A DNA stretch of 64,000 nucleotides, from NCBI RefSeq assembly GCF_025822605.1, contig NZ_JACKTY010000030.1, forward strand, positions 62,001 through 126,000. Reading direction: 5' to 3'. Shown piece after piece: positions 37,873-49,155 of this stretch; the stretch's first letter is position 1, and each line of letters begins with the position of its first letter. A program made the translations under genes and the position numbers. Origin of the DNA: Mycolicibacterium komossense. Lineage in GTDB: Bacteria; Actinomycetota; Actinomycetes; Mycobacteriales; Mycobacteriaceae. Under the pieces are notes generated by a model, which saw only the letters and a program-made list of their open reading frames with translations, was not told the DNA's origin and ran no database searches.

Positions 37873-40247
37873 CGACCTCAGGCCTGACCGATACTGAGGT
37901 CGCGCAGCGGATTGCCGAGGGTAAGACCAACGATGTTCCGAGCAGAGCGGCGCGCAGCGTCTCGGAGATCATCCGGGCCAACGTCTTCACCCGGATCAAT
38001 GCCATTCTCGGGGTGCTGCTGATCATCGTGCTGGCCACCGGATCATTGATCAACGGGCTCTTCGGGCTCCTCATCATCGCCAACAGCGGTATCGGCATCA
38101 TCCAGGAGATCAGAGCCAAACAGACCCTGGACAAGCTGGCGATCGTCGGGCAGGCCAAACCCACGGTGCGGCGCGCCTCGGCCACCAAGGAGTTGTCGCC
38201 CAGCGAGGTTGTCCTCGACGACATCATCGAGCTCGGACCCGGCGATCAGATCGTCGTCGACGGCGATCTTCTCGAAGAGGCCAACCTGGAAGTCGACGAG
38301 TCCCTGCTCACCGGCGAAGCCGACCCGATCGCCAAGGATGTCGGCGACAAGGTGATGTCGGGCAGTTTCGTGGTGGCCGGTAGCGGCGCCTACCGGGCCA
38401 CCAAAGTCGGCCGCGAGGCCTACGCTGCGAAACTCGCCGAAGAAGCCAGCAAGTTCACCTTGGTGAAATCCGAACTGCGGTCAGGGATCAACAAGATTCT
38501 GCAGTTCATCACCTACCTGCTGGTGCCGGCCGGCCTGCTGATCATCTACACGCAGCTGTTCACCACCGATGTCGGCTGGCGAGACTCGGTGCTGCGTATG
38601 GTCGGTGCGCTGGTCCCGATGGTGCCCGAAGGCCTGGTACTGATGACGTCGCTGGCGTTCGCCGTCGGTGTGGTCCGGCTGGGGCGGCGGCAGTGCCTCG
38701 TTCAGGAGCTGCCCGCAATCGAAGGGCTGGCCCGCGTCGATGTGGTGTGTGCCGACAAAACCGGGACGCTGACCGAGAACGGTATGCGAGTCAGCGATCT
38801 CCACGCGCTCGGCACCCAGGCACACGTGCACGAGGCGCTGGCTTCGCTGGCCGCCGACGATCCGCGCCCGAACGCCAGTATGGCCGCCATCGCAGAAGCC
38901 TTTGGCGCACAAGCTCCGGCTCCTCCGTGGCAAGCAACCGCCGTGGCGCCGTTCAAGTCGGCGACCAAGTGGAGCGGCACGTCTTATGGGGAACACGGCA
39001 ACTGGGTCATCGGTGCACCCGATGTCCTGCTCGACTCGCAGAGCTCGGCCGCGGAACAAGCCGAGCAGATCGGCGCCAAAGGTCTGCGGGTGCTGATGCT
39101 CGGGACCAGCGACCGGTCGGTGGACGCGCCGGATGCGCCCGGGCAGGTCACGCCCGTGGCTCTGGTGATCCTCGAACAGAAGGTCCGCCCCGACGCCAGG
39201 GAAACGCTGGAATACTTTGCCGAGCAGAAGGTTTCGGTCAAGGTCATTTCCGGTGACAATGCGGTGTCCGTTGGTGCGGTGGCCGACTCGCTCGGCCTGC
39301 ACGGCCACACGATGGACGCCCGCCAGCTGCCGACGGACAACGGGGCGCTGGCCGATGTCCTCGCCGAATGCACGACCTTCGGTCGGGTGCGCCCCGACCA
39401 GAAGCGAGCGATGGTGCATGCGCTGCAATCGCGCGGGCACACCGTCGCGATGACCGGTGATGGGGTGAACGACGTGCTGGCCCTCAAGGATGCCGACATC
39501 GGCGTGGCGATGGGTGCGGGTAGCCCCGCATCGCGTGCGGTGGCCCAGATTGTGTTGTTGGACAACAAGTTCGCCACACTGCCCTATGTCGTGGGCGAGG
39601 GCAGGCGGGTGATCGGCAATATCGAGCGGGTGTCCAACCTCTTCCTCACCAAGACGGTGTATTCGGTTCTGCTGGCGCTACTGGTGGGACTCGCCGGACT
39701 GGCGTCGAAGATCTTCGGTACCGATCCTCTGCTGTATCCGTTCCAACCGATCCACGTGACCATCGCCGCCTGGTTCACCATCGGCATTCCCGCGTTCGTC
39801 CTGTCGCTGGCGCCGAATAACGAACGCGCGCAAAGCGGATTCGTCCGCAGGGTGATGACGGCCGCGCTACCCTCGGGCATCGTCGTGGGGTTGACGACGT
39901 TCGCGTCGTATCTGCTGGCTTACGGTGGCCGTGATTCCACTGCCGAGCAACAGACCCAGGCGTCGACAGCGGCGCTGATCACCCTGCTCGTCGGCGCACT
40001 GTGGGTCCTGGCCACGGTGGCCAGGCCCTACCAGTGGTGGCGAGTCGGGTTGGTGTTGTTCTCCGCGCTGGCGTATGTGGTCATCTTCGCGCTCCCGTGG
40101 GCGCGGGAGAAGTTCATGCTCGACCCGGGCAATGTTGCCCTGACATCGGTGGCGGTCGGGTTGGGCGTCCTCGCCGCGGTCGTCATCGAGGTGTTGTGGT
40201 GGGTCCAGGGCCGCGTCCTCGGTGAGCAGCGGCGGCTGTGGCGATAG
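37869..40247 (+). CDS. ctpE: P-type cation ATPase CtpE
   Basis: 792 aa P-type ATPase. The actuator motif TGE is in [10 protein letters not shown], the phosphorylated Asp in [14 protein letters not shown], and the hinge in [23 protein letters not shown]. The ion-site helix 4 has [15 protein letters not shown] (PEGL, as in calcium-type pumps, not the CPC of heavy-metal pumps). About ten transmembrane segments are seen, two before the actuator domain. The M. smegmatis orthologue has been described as a calcium uptake pump. The gene matches Rv0908 in place. ATG 37869 overlaps the lipoprotein stop by 4 bases; the longer open frame upstream is a shadow. Confidence 0.95.
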   Translation: MTTSGLTDTEVAQRIAEGKTNDVPSRAARSVSEIIRANVFTRINAILGVLLIIVLATGSLINGLFGLLIIANSGIGIIQEIRAKQTLDKLAIVGQAKPTVRRASATKELSPSEVVLDDIIELGPGDQIVVDGDLLEEANLEVDESLLTGEADPIAKDVGDKVMSGSFVVAGSGAYRATKVGREAYAAKLAEEASKFTLVKSELRSGINKILQFITYLLVPAGLLIIYTQLFTTDVGWRDSVLRMVGALVPMVPEGLVLMTSLAFAVGVVRLGRRQCLVQELPAIEGLARVDVVCADKTGTLTENGMRVSDLHALGTQAHVHEALASLAADDPRPNASMAAIAEAFGAQAPAPPWQATAVAPFKSATKWSGTSYGEHGNWVIGAPDVLLDSQSSAAEQAEQIGAKGLRVLMLGTSDRSVDAPDAPGQVTPVALVILEQKVRPDARETLEYFAEQKVSVKVISGDNAVSVGAVADSLGLHGHTMDARQLPTDNGALADVLAECTTFGRVRPDQKRAMVHALQSRGHTVAMTGDGVNDVLALKDADIGVAMGAGSPASRAVAQIVLLDNKFATLPYVVGEGRRVIGNIERVSNLFLTKTVYSVLLALLVGLAGLASKIFGTDPLLYPFQPIHVTIAAWFTIGIPAFVLSLAPNNERAQSGFVRRVMTAALPSGIVVGLTTFASYLLAYGGRDSTAEQQTQASTAALITLLVGALWVLATVARPYQWWRVGLVLFSALAYVVIFALPWAREKFMLDPGNVALTSVAVGLGVLAAVVIEVLWWVQGRVLGEQRRLWR

Positions 40248-40264
40248 CTGGCACAATGGCGGCT

Positions 40265-40456
40265 ATGGGATTCCTCGACAAGGCCAAAGACCTGCTCTCG
40301 CAGAATGCCGACAAAGTGGAACAGGTGATAGACAAAGCCGGAGATATCGTCGACCAGAAGACGCAGGGCAAATACGCCGGCACGGTCGACAAGGTCCAGG
40401 ACGCGGCCAAGAAGGCCGCGGAAAAGGCCACGGACAAGGGCGAGCCGAAGTCGTAA
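40265..40456 (+). CDS. Rv0909-like small antitoxin-type protein
   Basis: 63 aa, charged and Lys-rich: [20 protein letters not shown] begins the protein, and a helical tail ends [18 protein letters not shown]. The layout agrees with M. tuberculosis Rv0909, listed as antitoxin of the Rv0909-Rv0910 pair. It could also be an antitoxin-independent amphipathic protein of the CsbD/MT0933 type (antitoxin domain PF14013). Start ATG 40265 is taken from the conserved MGFLDK; ATG 40256 lies just upstream. It follows ctpE by 17 bases and precedes the toxin-like gene by 3 bases. Confidence 0.87.
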   Translation: MGFLDKAKDLLSQNADKVEQVIDKAGDIVDQKTQGKYAGTVDKVQDAAKKAAEKATDKGEPKS

Positions 40457-40459
40457 CCG

Positions 40460-40900
40460 ATGGCAAAGATCTCCGTCTCCGTTGATGTCCCCCTGCCACC
40501 GGAACAGGCCTGGGACTGTGCCGCTGACCTGTCCCGCTTCAAGGAGTGGCTGACCATCCACCGGGTGTGGCGTAGCGAGCTGCCCGAGACCCTGGAAAAG
40601 GGCACGTCGATCGAGTCCATCGTCGAGGTCAAGGGCATGTACAGCCGGATCAAGTGGACGATCGTCAACTACAAGCCGCCGGAGTCGATGACGCTCGACG
40701 GCGACGGCCGCGGCGGCGTCAAGATCAAGCTGATCGCCAGAGTCAAGCCCGGCCAGGAAGCCTCGAAGGTCTCGTTGGACGTCCATCTCGGTGGCCCAGC
40801 CTTGTTCGGGCCCATCGGCATGCTGGTGGCCGGCGCGCTCAAGAGCGATATCCAAGCGTCACTGGATCAGTTCGTCGCGGTCTTCGCGCCGGCAGTGTAG
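40460..40900 (+). CDS. Rv0910-like SRPBCC (START-fold) protein, toxin-type partner
   Basis: 146 aa polyketide-cyclase/SRPBCC fold: KISVSVDVPLPPEQAWDCAA opens the first strand and helix, and LDQFVAVFAPAV closes with the long C-terminal helix. The family binds hydrophobic ligands. The M. tuberculosis homologue Rv0910 is classed as a toxin of a type II module with Rv0909; the SRPBCC fold makes a ligand-binding role at least as likely. It is 3 bases after the small antitoxin-like gene and 7 bases before the methyltransferase, so probably one transcript. Confidence 0.9.
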   Translation: MAKISVSVDVPLPPEQAWDCAADLSRFKEWLTIHRVWRSELPETLEKGTSIESIVEVKGMYSRIKWTIVNYKPPESMTLDGDGRGGVKIKLIARVKPGQEASKVSLDVHLGGPALFGPIGMLVAGALKSDIQASLDQFVAVFAPAV

Positions 40901-40907
40901 GCCGCCG

Positions 40908-42122
40908 ATGACCGCAGCGACCCGGCTCGCCGACCTCATCAGGGAGGGTGCGGGTATCGACTTACCGGTGCGGCTGCGCGCTTGGGATGGCAGCGAAGCC
41001 GGCCCGCGCGACGCTCCGGTGCTGATCATCCGCAACCGTCGCGCGCTGCGCCGATTGCTCTGGGCGCCAGGTGAACTGGGGCTCGCGCGGGCGTATGTCA
41101 CGGGTGACGTCGACGTCGAAGGCGACCTCGCCGAGGGATTCCGCAGCGCGTGGCGCGCCGCACCGGCTCAGCCGCACAAGCCGCGTAAGGCGCGGGCACT
41201 CGCCGCTGCGGCCAAGCTGGGGGCGCTCGGGCCGCCGCCGAAGCCGCCCGCCTCGGAAGCCCGGCTGTCGGGCAGGTTGCACACCCGTCGGCGCGATCGT
41301 GCCGCGATCGCGCATCACTACGACCTGTCGAACGACTTCTACCAGTTGCTGCTCGACGACCAGATGGCGTACTCGTCGGCCTACTACACCGAGCCCGACC
41401 AGTCGCTGCACGATGCGCAGACCGCGAAACTCGATCTCATCTGCCACAAGCTCGAGCTGAAACCCGGGATGCGACTGTTGGACGTCGGCTGCGGCTGGGG
41501 CTCCTTGATCCTGCACGCCGCCCAGCACTACGGGGTGCAGGCGACCGGGATCACGCTCTCGGCCCAGCAGCGCGCGTTCATCACGGCCAGGGTGGTCGAG
41601 CGCGGCCTGGCCGACACGGTCGAGGTGCGGCTGCAGGACTACCGAGAATTCGGCGAACTCCCCGAAGCCGCAGGAACATTCGATGCCGTCAGCTCGATCG
41701 AGATGGGCGAGCACGTCGGGCAACAGCAATACCCGACCTATGCCGCGATCATGTTCGACGCGCTGCGACCGGGGGGCCGGCTACTGCTGCAGCAGATGTC
41801 GCGACGAGCGGACGCCGCGCCCGGTGGTGGTGCGTTCATCGAGCGCTACATCGCACCGGATATGCACATGCGACCGTTGTGGCAGACGTTGCGCTTTCTG
41901 CAGAACGAGGGCTTCGAGGTGCTCGGCGTCGAGGCGATGCGCGAACACTACGTGCGCACCGTCGAACACTGGATCGAGACGTTCGAGGCCAACTTCGACC
42001 GGTTCGTCGCGCTTCAGGGTGAAGAAGTGGCCCGGGTCTGGCGGCTCTACCTCGTCGGCGGTGGGTTGGCGTTCGAAGAGGGCCGGATGGGCGTCGACCA
42101 GATCCTTTCCGCCAAGCCGTGA
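40908..42122 (+). CDS. Cyclopropane-fatty-acyl-phospholipid synthase family methyltransferase
   Basis: 404 aa. An N-terminal domain of about 100 residues (VLIIRNRRALRRLLWAPGEL, LGLARAYVTGDVDVEGDL) is the lipid-binding part of bacterial CFA synthases. The SAM domain has HHYDLSNDFYQLLLDDQMAYSSAYY in adjoining segments, SAM motif I LLDVGCGWGSL and GITLSAQQ, SIEMGEHVG and the C-terminal HYVRTVEHWIETFEANFD. It methylates or cyclopropanates double bonds in fatty acyl chains of phospholipids. It is longer than mycolate cyclopropane synthases (about 290 aa), so a membrane phospholipid is the likelier target. ATG 40908; the longer open frame upstream is a shadow. Confidence 0.93.
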   Translation: MTAATRLADLIREGAGIDLPVRLRAWDGSEAGPRDAPVLIIRNRRALRRLLWAPGELGLARAYVTGDVDVEGDLAEGFRSAWRAAPAQPHKPRKARALAAAAKLGALGPPPKPPASEARLSGRLHTRRRDRAAIAHHYDLSNDFYQLLLDDQMAYSSAYYTEPDQSLHDAQTAKLDLICHKLELKPGMRLLDVGCGWGSLILHAAQHYGVQATGITLSAQQRAFITARVVERGLADTVEVRLQDYREFGELPEAAGTFDAVSSIEMGEHVGQQQYPTYAAIMFDALRPGGRLLLQQMSRRADAAPGGGAFIERYIAPDMHMRPLWQTLRFLQNEGFEVLGVEAMREHYVRTVEHWIETFEANFDRFVALQGEEVARVWRLYLVGGGLAFEEGRMGVDQILSAKP

Positions 42123-42127
42123 CTCGG

Positions 42128-44270
<2,143 letters not shown>

Positions 44271-44308
44271 GTTTCCCACACTAGTGCTGGGCAGATAGGG
44301 CCAAGGTA

Positions 44309-44322
44309 GGGACTTTGGTCCC
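44309..44322 (-). promoter_or_regulatory. DevR-box-like dyad GGGACTTTGGTCCC
   Basis: GGGAC and GTCCC arms around TTTG match the core GGGACTTNNGTCCC of the DosR/DevR consensus binding site. It lies 39-52 bases upstream of the regulator GTG and on the other side about 75 bases from the small membrane protein gene, so it could serve both directions. Confidence 0.75.
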
Positions 44323-44396
44323 TGGAATCGCGACCGGACTGCCGGATCCCTGCGGATGAGCCCGGATTGGTGATCGGCACGCACTAGGCTCACACC

Positions 44397-44780
44397 GTGA
44401 TCAGGTTTCTCCTGCGTGCGGTGGTATTCCTCGGTTCTGCAGCGATCGGTCTACTGGTCGCGGCGTGGTTGGTCCCCGGTGTCTCGGTGTCGATTTCGGG
44501 TTTTGTCGCAGCGGTGGTGATCTTCTCGGTAGCCCAGGCGATCCTGTCGCCGTTCTTCCTGAAGATGGCCAGCAGGTACGCCAGCGCCTTCCTCGGCGGG
44601 ATCGGCCTGGTGTCGACGCTGGCGGCACTGGTCCTCGCGTCGGTGTTGACGCACGGGTTGTCGATCCGTGGGATCGGATCCTGGGTGATCGCGACCATCG
44701 TCGTCTGGTTGGTGACAGCCCTGGCGACGGTGTTGCTGCCGGTACTCGTCATCAAGCGCAAAGCGGGCTCAGCCCAGTAG
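44397..44780 (+). CDS. Small four-helix membrane protein (phage-holin/Mycobacterium 4-TM type)
   Basis: 127 aa made almost entirely of four hydrophobic segments at about 5-25, 31-52, 63-84 and 92-117, with a basic C-terminus (IKRKAGSAQ). The pattern and length match the small actinobacterial proteins usually labelled phage holin family or DUF4 TM. There is no sign of a phage here. GTG 44397 is 126 bases from the divergent DevR-like gene across the Dev box, so hypoxia-type co-regulation is possible. The 3' end overlaps the convergent SHOCT gene by 12 bases. Confidence 0.72.
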   Translation: MIRFLLRAVVFLGSAAIGLLVAAWLVPGVSVSISGFVAAVVIFSVAQAILSPFFLKMASRYASAFLGGIGLVSTLAALVLASVLTHGLSIRGIGSWVIATIVVWLVTALATVLLPVLVIKRKAGSAQ

Positions 44781-45002
44781 TCGTGCCTTCTGGGACGCGA
44801 ACTCGTCGTCGGACAGCACACCGCTGTCACGGAGTTGACCGAGCCGCTCCAGCTGGCTCAGCAGATCGCCCGGTTCTGTCACGGCGGGTTGGGCAGCGGG
44901 CGCCGCAGGCTGGGCAGCCCACCGCTCGTGCTGACGCCGTTGCACCTTGCCGTGTACGGCACTGGCGACGGCGGCGCGGCGGACGGTTCGCAACAGGCTC
45001 AT
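44769..45002 (-). CDS. SHOCT-domain small protein
   Basis: 77 aa. The N-terminal half is basic and low in complexity (RRAAVASAVHGKVQRRQ, then Ala/Pro). The C-terminal 30 residues form a SHOCT domain: LLSQLERLGQLRDSGVLSDD followed by [16 protein letters not shown] is a short C-terminal oligomerisation-like motif of unknown role. It follows the DUF6325-like gene by 2 bases on the same strand, and the two probably form an operon often seen in actinobacteria. Confidence 0.8.
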   Translation of the reverse strand: MSLLRTVRRAAVASAVHGKVQRRQHERWAAQPAAPAAQPAVTEPGDLLSQLERLGQLRDSGVLSDDEFASQKARLLG

Positions 45003-45004
45003 GG

Positions 45005-45415
45005 TCAGGCTTCCTCTAGCGCGGCGTCGATATCGTCGATGTCGACCGGTCCCTCGGAGAGAATCTTCGCACCGCCGGACTCCCAGGCGTCGAGCACTTC
45101 GGTGATGGACAGCTCCTCGTACACCAGCACCGCCGCCGTCGCACCGTGCGTGAGATCGGCGGCCACGGTGTCGAGGTCGTGGCGATCGAGCAGTCCTGAT
45201 GCCGCACCGTCGAACTCGGCCAGTTCCTTGGCAACGCGGTGGGCCGGAATCGTGCTCGCGACACCGTCGATGCTGTGAATGAACTCCAGGTCGAGCACGC
45301 GGATGCGTCCGCTGTCGACAAGGGTGACAAGCCGGTCGAATCCAGACCGGACGGAGGCGGCATCGGTGAACTCGACGACAACATAGTCAACGGGCCCCAG
45401 GTGAGTTTCTGACAC
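45005..45415 (-). CDS. DUF6325-like protein
   Basis: 136 aa acidic soluble protein beginning VSETHLGPVDYVVVEFTDA, as in the DUF6325 family (MGPVDYLVVEF-type start), which often sits with SHOCT-domain genes. The middle includes RIRVLDLEFIHSIDG and the end is very acidic (SEGPVDIDDIDAALEEA). The function is unknown; a ferredoxin-like strand-helix pattern suggests a stress or signalling role. GTG 45415 is chosen because homology starts there; the frame is open to 45472. The promoter must lie in 45416-45574, just before the IS insertion. Confidence 0.72.
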   Translation of the reverse strand: MSETHLGPVDYVVVEFTDAASVRSGFDRLVTLVDSGRIRVLDLEFIHSIDGVASTIPAHRVAKELAEFDGAASGLLDRHDLDTVAADLTHGATAAVLVYEELSITEVLDAWESGGAKILSEGPVDIDDIDAALEEA

Positions 45416-45575
45416 GCTTACTGTGTACCAGGTGTCCGAGTTCGGGATCGACTTCGCCGCCGTGGACGGCATCGACTTCCACTGACGACGAGCCGGCGCA
45501 GCGGTTGATCGACCGGGCCACCCGCAACGCCGATGCCGGCGTACCCGCCTTGTTCCATCCGCGCGGGATCGTCGG

Positions 45576-46577
45576 CTAATTGTATGAGGCCATGACGTTG
45601 GTGACGCCGGTGGCGAGTCGCGATGCTGGGGGCTGGCCTGCGGCGGCAGAGTGTGGTCGATGGTAGTTGAAGTGGATGTTCCAGACCTTGAGTGCTTCGC
45701 TGCGTTGGGCCTCTGAGGTCCAGGTTCGGGCGTAGAGGAACTCCTCGGTGAGGATGCGGTTGTAGCGTTCGACCTTGCCGTTGTGGCGCGGGGTGTAGGG
45801 CGTGATGAATTGGTGTCGGGCGCCGTGCAGGACGTGGGCGAAGTCCTTGGCGTGGTAGCAGGAGCCGTTGTCGGTGACGATCCGTTGAATGTGGGTTATG
45901 CCGTGCGCGGCGAACCACACCCGGGCGCGGTGCATGAAACCGATTGCGGTGACGGCTCTTTCGTTGTCAAGAGCCTCGGTGTAGGCGAGCCGGGAGAATC
46001 CGTCGACGGCGGAATGCAGGTACACATAGCCGGCCCGAACCCCGGCTTTGGTGGCTGAGGCTACTGCCTTGGCTTGGGCGCTGCCCTTGCCGTGCACCCG
46101 CCAGCCACCACCATCGGGGATGCGGCCGACCTTCTTGACATCGACGTGCACCATGTGACCGGGCCGGCGCGCCACGATGGGACGGGGCACCCGGTTGGAC
46201 TCACCCGTGGGGTCGATGAACCGGCGCCGGTTCAGTCCCAGCGCCACAAGATGCCTGCTCACCGTTCGCTGGCTGATCGCTACGCCGTGGCGTTCCAGCT
46301 CGAAGGTGATCCGCGACGCCGACCACTTCCGGGTCCGTCGCATCGCCTCGATCTCGGCGAGGACCTCTGCCGGGGTCGCGGTGGGTTGGCGGTGCGGAGC
46401 ACACGAGCGATCCAGCAGGCCGAGCTCGCCGAACCGGCGGAACCGGTTGACCCACTTGCTGGCACAGGCCCGCGAAATTCCCATCTCAGCGGCTACATGG
46501 GCAATCGGGCGATCAGCGCATCGAGCGACGAGGCGACGACGCCCTTCAACGGACAACGGGGCATTACCGTGGGTCAC
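45576..46577 (-). CDS. IS481-family transposase
   Basis: 333 aa. The N-terminal HTH is GRRRLVARCADRPIAHVAAE then MGISRACASKWVNRFRRFG, followed by a second HTH (ISQRTVSRHLVALGL). The rve catalytic core shows the DDE residues: first Asp in GHMVHVDVKKVG, second in RIVTDNGSCYHAKDF and Glu in TPRHNGKVERYNRIL, spacing typical of IS481. GTG 46577 (THGNAPLSVEG) is favoured by family comparison; ATG 46625 is possible. The stop TAG at 45576-45578 is not part of the element: it lies in the target duplication, and the last codon (Asn) spans the junction. Confidence 0.94.
   Translation of the reverse strand: MTHGNAPLSVEGRRRLVARCADRPIAHVAAEMGISRACASKWVNRFRRFGELGLLDRSCAPHRQPTATPAEVLAEIEAMRRTRKWSASRITFELERHGVAISQRTVSRHLVALGLNRRRFIDPTGESNRVPRPIVARRPGHMVHVDVKKVGRIPDGGGWRVHGKGSAQAKAVASATKAGVRAGYVYLHSAVDGFSRLAYTEALDNERAVTAIGFMHRARVWFAAHGITHIQRIVTDNGSCYHAKDFAHVLHGARHQFITPYTPRHNGKVERYNRILTEEFLYARTWTSEAQRSEALKVWNIHFNYHRPHSAAAGQPPASRLATGVTNVMASYN
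45581..45606 (+). repeat. IS left terminal inverted repeat
   Basis: Reads TGTATGAGGC-CATGACGTTG-GTGACG. It pairs with the right end at 19 of 26 positions. Confidence 0.9.
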
Positions 46578-46671
46578 GGACGGGTTCCTTCGGTTGTCAG
46601 GACGAGGGGTTTGGCGATTTCTCATCCTGCCGCCGAAGAACCCGTCCCCCAGACACCTCGACCCGTGTCGA

Positions 46672-46697
46672 CGTCTACAACGTCATGACCCGCAACA
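46672..46697 (-). repeat. IS right terminal inverted repeat
   Basis: On the minus strand it reads TGTTGCGGGT-CATGACGTTG-TAGACG. Confidence 0.9.
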
Positions 46698-46698
46698 G

Positions 46699-48399
46699 CT
46701 AATCAGCCCAAATCGGGTGGACGCGTTGCCCTTTGCGCAATGTATCCAGCAACTCCCGGTACGGCCCCACCAGGTAGGCCGTGTCGCCCGCATTCAGGCG
46801 GGTGTCGCGGCGGGGGTGCAATGTCGTCGGTTCACCTGGCCGCGAGATCGCGATCACCCGGGTCAGGGTAGACATCTCCACCATCGCCATCCCGTCGAGC
46901 TCGCTACCGGTTTGGACCTGGACGCCGCCAACCATGAACGAGCGCTGGCCCACCGAGAAGGTACCGATCACCTCCAACCCCAGTGATGCGCCGATGAACC
47001 ACGGAGTGCCCAAATCGACTGTCGACCGGACATTCTCGAACCCGAAGCGGTGCGCCACCGCCGCACCGAGAGCCCGGTCGTAGACCCGCAGCACCACCGG
47101 AACCCCGGGGTGGTCGGCGGACCGCATCCACCGCGCACCCAGTAATTCGCGCAGCACGATTCCGGTCTCGATGTTGATCATGTCGTCGGGTGTGAGCACG
47201 GCGACGGCGGTCGCCTGGTCGACCCCGGCGGCCTCCAGCGTCTGACGCAAGGTGGCGTCACCGAAGATCACCGGCACGTCGAGGTCGGCGACCGCTGCCA
47301 GATAGCGGTTGGTTTCGTTGCGTTCGATCACCACCACGTCCTGCCCGGCGGCCTTGAGGTCGGCGACCACCCGGATCCCGAAGGAACCAAGGCCGACGAC
47401 GATGATGTGCGCCCTGAGATCGCGGACCTTGCGCCGGCCCGCGTTGCGGCCGATGCGCCGCGACAGCAGCAGATCGGCCACGAAGGCCATCACCACCGCG
47501 GTGGTGGTGACGCCGGCGAACATCAGCAGAATGCCGAACAGCCGCAGCCAGGTCGGCTGGTTCTGGAAGCTGAAGTCGCCGTAGCCGACTGTGGCGATGG
47601 TCTCGGAGGAGAAGTACAGCGCATCGACCCAGCTCATGCCGGGTCGGTTATAGGTGAGCCTGAGCAGGATGGCTGATCCGAACAACAGCGTGAGGGACGC
47701 GGCCAGCGCGCGATAGAACAACGGGTTGACGTCGTCGCGGAAGGCGCGAAGGCCGTTGAGCAGGCGAGTGGGTAAGGGGCGACCGTGGTGTGCTGGCGCC
47801 GTCGCCTGGGGGGCGACGGCGATGCCTTGCGCCTCGAGTTCGTCTCGGGTGCCGATCATCGCCGTCCAATCGCCCTGGCGGACCCTGAGGTCACGACCGG
47901 GGCAGGCCACCACTTCGCCGGGGGTCAACGAATTCTCACCGTGGACGACGGCCACCGGCGCCAAATCGCCGTAGATCTCCCGCAGCGTGCCGTTGCGAAG
48001 AGCGTCCGTGCCGGAGACCACGAAGTCGACGCCCGCTGCCGTGATCGTGTGGGTGGTGCGGTTCAGTAGCGCCTCGACTACCGACGGTGAGGCCAGATCC
48101 GCGACGTCCAAGATGGCGCCGGGGCCGTTACCGGCAGCCACCGCCTCGCGCAGCACCCCGTTCGCGAGCCGCGCCACCACTCGTACAGTTGGGCTGAGTT
48201 CTCTTGCCAGTAGGGCGATTTCGAGATTGAGGGCGTCGTCGTCGGCGGCGCAGATGACAGCGGTGGCGTCCTCGACGCCGGCGCCGGCCAACTCGACGGC
48301 GCTGTCGACGATGACGACGTCGGTGCCCGCGTTCTGCAACTCCTCGATGATGCGCAGGCCAAGGGCATCGTCGCCGCAGACAATGGTATGGCCGGCCAT
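46699..48399 (-). CDS. Two-RCK potassium channel / TrkA-N protein
   Basis: 566 aa. An N-terminal Rossmann RCK domain (about 1-130: HTIVCGDDALGLRIIEEL) is followed by a C-lobe, then two transmembrane helices at about 233-255 and 283-310 around a pore with the selectivity filter TIATVGYGDFSF. A second RCK domain follows (AHIIVVGLGSFGIRVVADLK) with a TrkA-C-like end. The filter TVGYGD marks potassium selectivity. Nucleotides or calcium bound to RCK domains may gate it. Having RCK domains on both sides of the pore is less common than the tail-only layout. It is divergent from the BKACE gene by 27 bases. The IS element sits at its stop codon without changing the protein. Confidence 0.93.
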   Translation of the reverse strand: MAGHTIVCGDDALGLRIIEELQNAGTDVVIVDSAVELAGAGVEDATAVICAADDDALNLEIALLARELSPTVRVVARLANGVLREAVAAGNGPGAILDVADLASPSVVEALLNRTTHTITAAGVDFVVSGTDALRNGTLREIYGDLAPVAVVHGENSLTPGEVVACPGRDLRVRQGDWTAMIGTRDELEAQGIAVAPQATAPAHHGRPLPTRLLNGLRAFRDDVNPLFYRALAASLTLLFGSAILLRLTYNRPGMSWVDALYFSSETIATVGYGDFSFQNQPTWLRLFGILLMFAGVTTTAVVMAFVADLLLSRRIGRNAGRRKVRDLRAHIIVVGLGSFGIRVVADLKAAGQDVVVIERNETNRYLAAVADLDVPVIFGDATLRQTLEAAGVDQATAVAVLTPDDMINIETGIVLRELLGARWMRSADHPGVPVVLRVYDRALGAAVAHRFGFENVRSTVDLGTPWFIGASLGLEVIGTFSVGQRSFMVGGVQVQTGSELDGMAMVEMSTLTRVIAISRPGEPTTLHPRRDTRLNAGDTAYLVGPYRELLDTLRKGQRVHPIWAD

Positions 48400-48426
48400 G
48401 GTGAGAGGTTAAGCGAAAATGGGCGT

Positions 48427-49155
48427 ATGAGCGGATCGAAGATCTTCGTCGAGGCAGCTATCAACGGTGCTCGGACCCCGGACGCGCACCCTAATCTGCC
48501 GATCACCCCCGAACAGTTGGCGGCCGAGGCGGTGGCCGCCCACGCCGCCGGCGCGCAGGTGGTGCACCTGCATCCCAAGTCCGCCGACGGGCAGGACTCG
48601 CTGCTGCCCGAGACCGTCGCGGCGGCGGTGACCGCAGTTCGACAGGCCAAGCCGGGACTACCGGTGGGTGTCACGACTGGCTTCTGGGCGCTGCCCGACG
48701 CGGCGGAGCGCCTGGCCGCCATCCAGGCCTGGACGGTGCTGCCGGATTTCACCTCGCTGAACTGGCACGAACCCGGTTCCCCCGAGCTGGCGGAGGTTCT
48801 CCTCGGCATGGGAATGGGGGTCGAGGTCGGTATCTTCCACGCGGAGGCGGCGCAGTCCTGGGCGGCCTCCGATATCTCCAGGCATTGCCTGCGGGTGATG
48901 CTCGAACTGCAACCCGATGCGGATTCCGACCTGGCCGACGAGCTTCTCGAGTTGGTGGCCAGCGCCAATTCACCGGCGCCGACGCTGCTGCACGGGCTCG
49001 ACGGCAGCTGCTGGCCGCTGCTCGAGCACGCCGGGCGGCGCGGGGTACAGACCCGGATCGGGATGGAGGACACCCTGTTGCTCCCGGACGGCTCGGTCAC
49101 CCCGGGGAACGCCGCGCTGGTCGCGGCCGCCGTCGAGATACTCCAGCGCTACTAG
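48427..49155 (+). CDS. BKACE-family protein (DUF849, beta-keto acid cleavage enzyme)
   Basis: 242 aa TIM-barrel protein of the BKACE family, which cleaves beta-keto acids with acetyl-CoA. The zinc-binding HLHPKSADG at about 46-54 corresponds to the family HxH motif, FVEAAINGAR opens the barrel and HGLDGSCWPLLE near the C-terminus is the Gly-rich end. The protein is shorter than usual members (about 270-310 aa). Start ATG 48427 is after the last in-frame shadow. The substrate is not predictable. It is divergent from the channel gene and convergent with the cupin gene, whose stop touches its own. Confidence 0.86.
   Translation: MSGSKIFVEAAINGARTPDAHPNLPITPEQLAAEAVAAHAAGAQVVHLHPKSADGQDSLLPETVAAAVTAVRQAKPGLPVGVTTGFWALPDAAERLAAIQAWTVLPDFTSLNWHEPGSPELAEVLLGMGMGVEVGIFHAEAAQSWAASDISRHCLRVMLELQPDADSDLADELLELVASANSPAPTLLHGLDGSCWPLLEHAGRRGVQTRIGMEDTLLLPDGSVTPGNAALVAAAVEILQRY

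Larger units (their letters stand above)
45581..46697 (-). mobile_element. Complete IS481-family insertion sequence, 1117 bases
   Basis: Both ends begin with TGT and form 26-base imperfect inverted repeats (45581-45606 and 46672-46697) that match at 19 positions and share an unbroken CATGACGTTG. The flanks carry a 6-base direct repeat, GCTAAT (45575-45580 and 46698-46703), which is the target duplication. One transposase gene fills the element. Intact ends and an exact duplication indicate a recent insertion. It landed exactly on the stop codon of the potassium channel gene. Confidence 0.94.

Noticed and set aside
40265..40900. Firm assignment as a toxin-antitoxin module
   Set aside because: Position and similarity to Rv0909-Rv0910 suggest it, but the SRPBCC fold has no evident toxic activity, so the label is kept tentative.
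44397..44780. Prophage remnant because of the holin-like label of this family
   Set aside because: No integrase, lysin, capsid or attachment repeats are nearby; four-helix holin-like proteins are common chromosomal genes in actinobacteria.
45416..45574. Short plus-strand frames before the IS (ending FHPRGIVG)
   Set aside because: About 30 codons, no start with a ribosome-binding site and no likeness to a known family; the region more likely holds the DUF6325 gene promoter.
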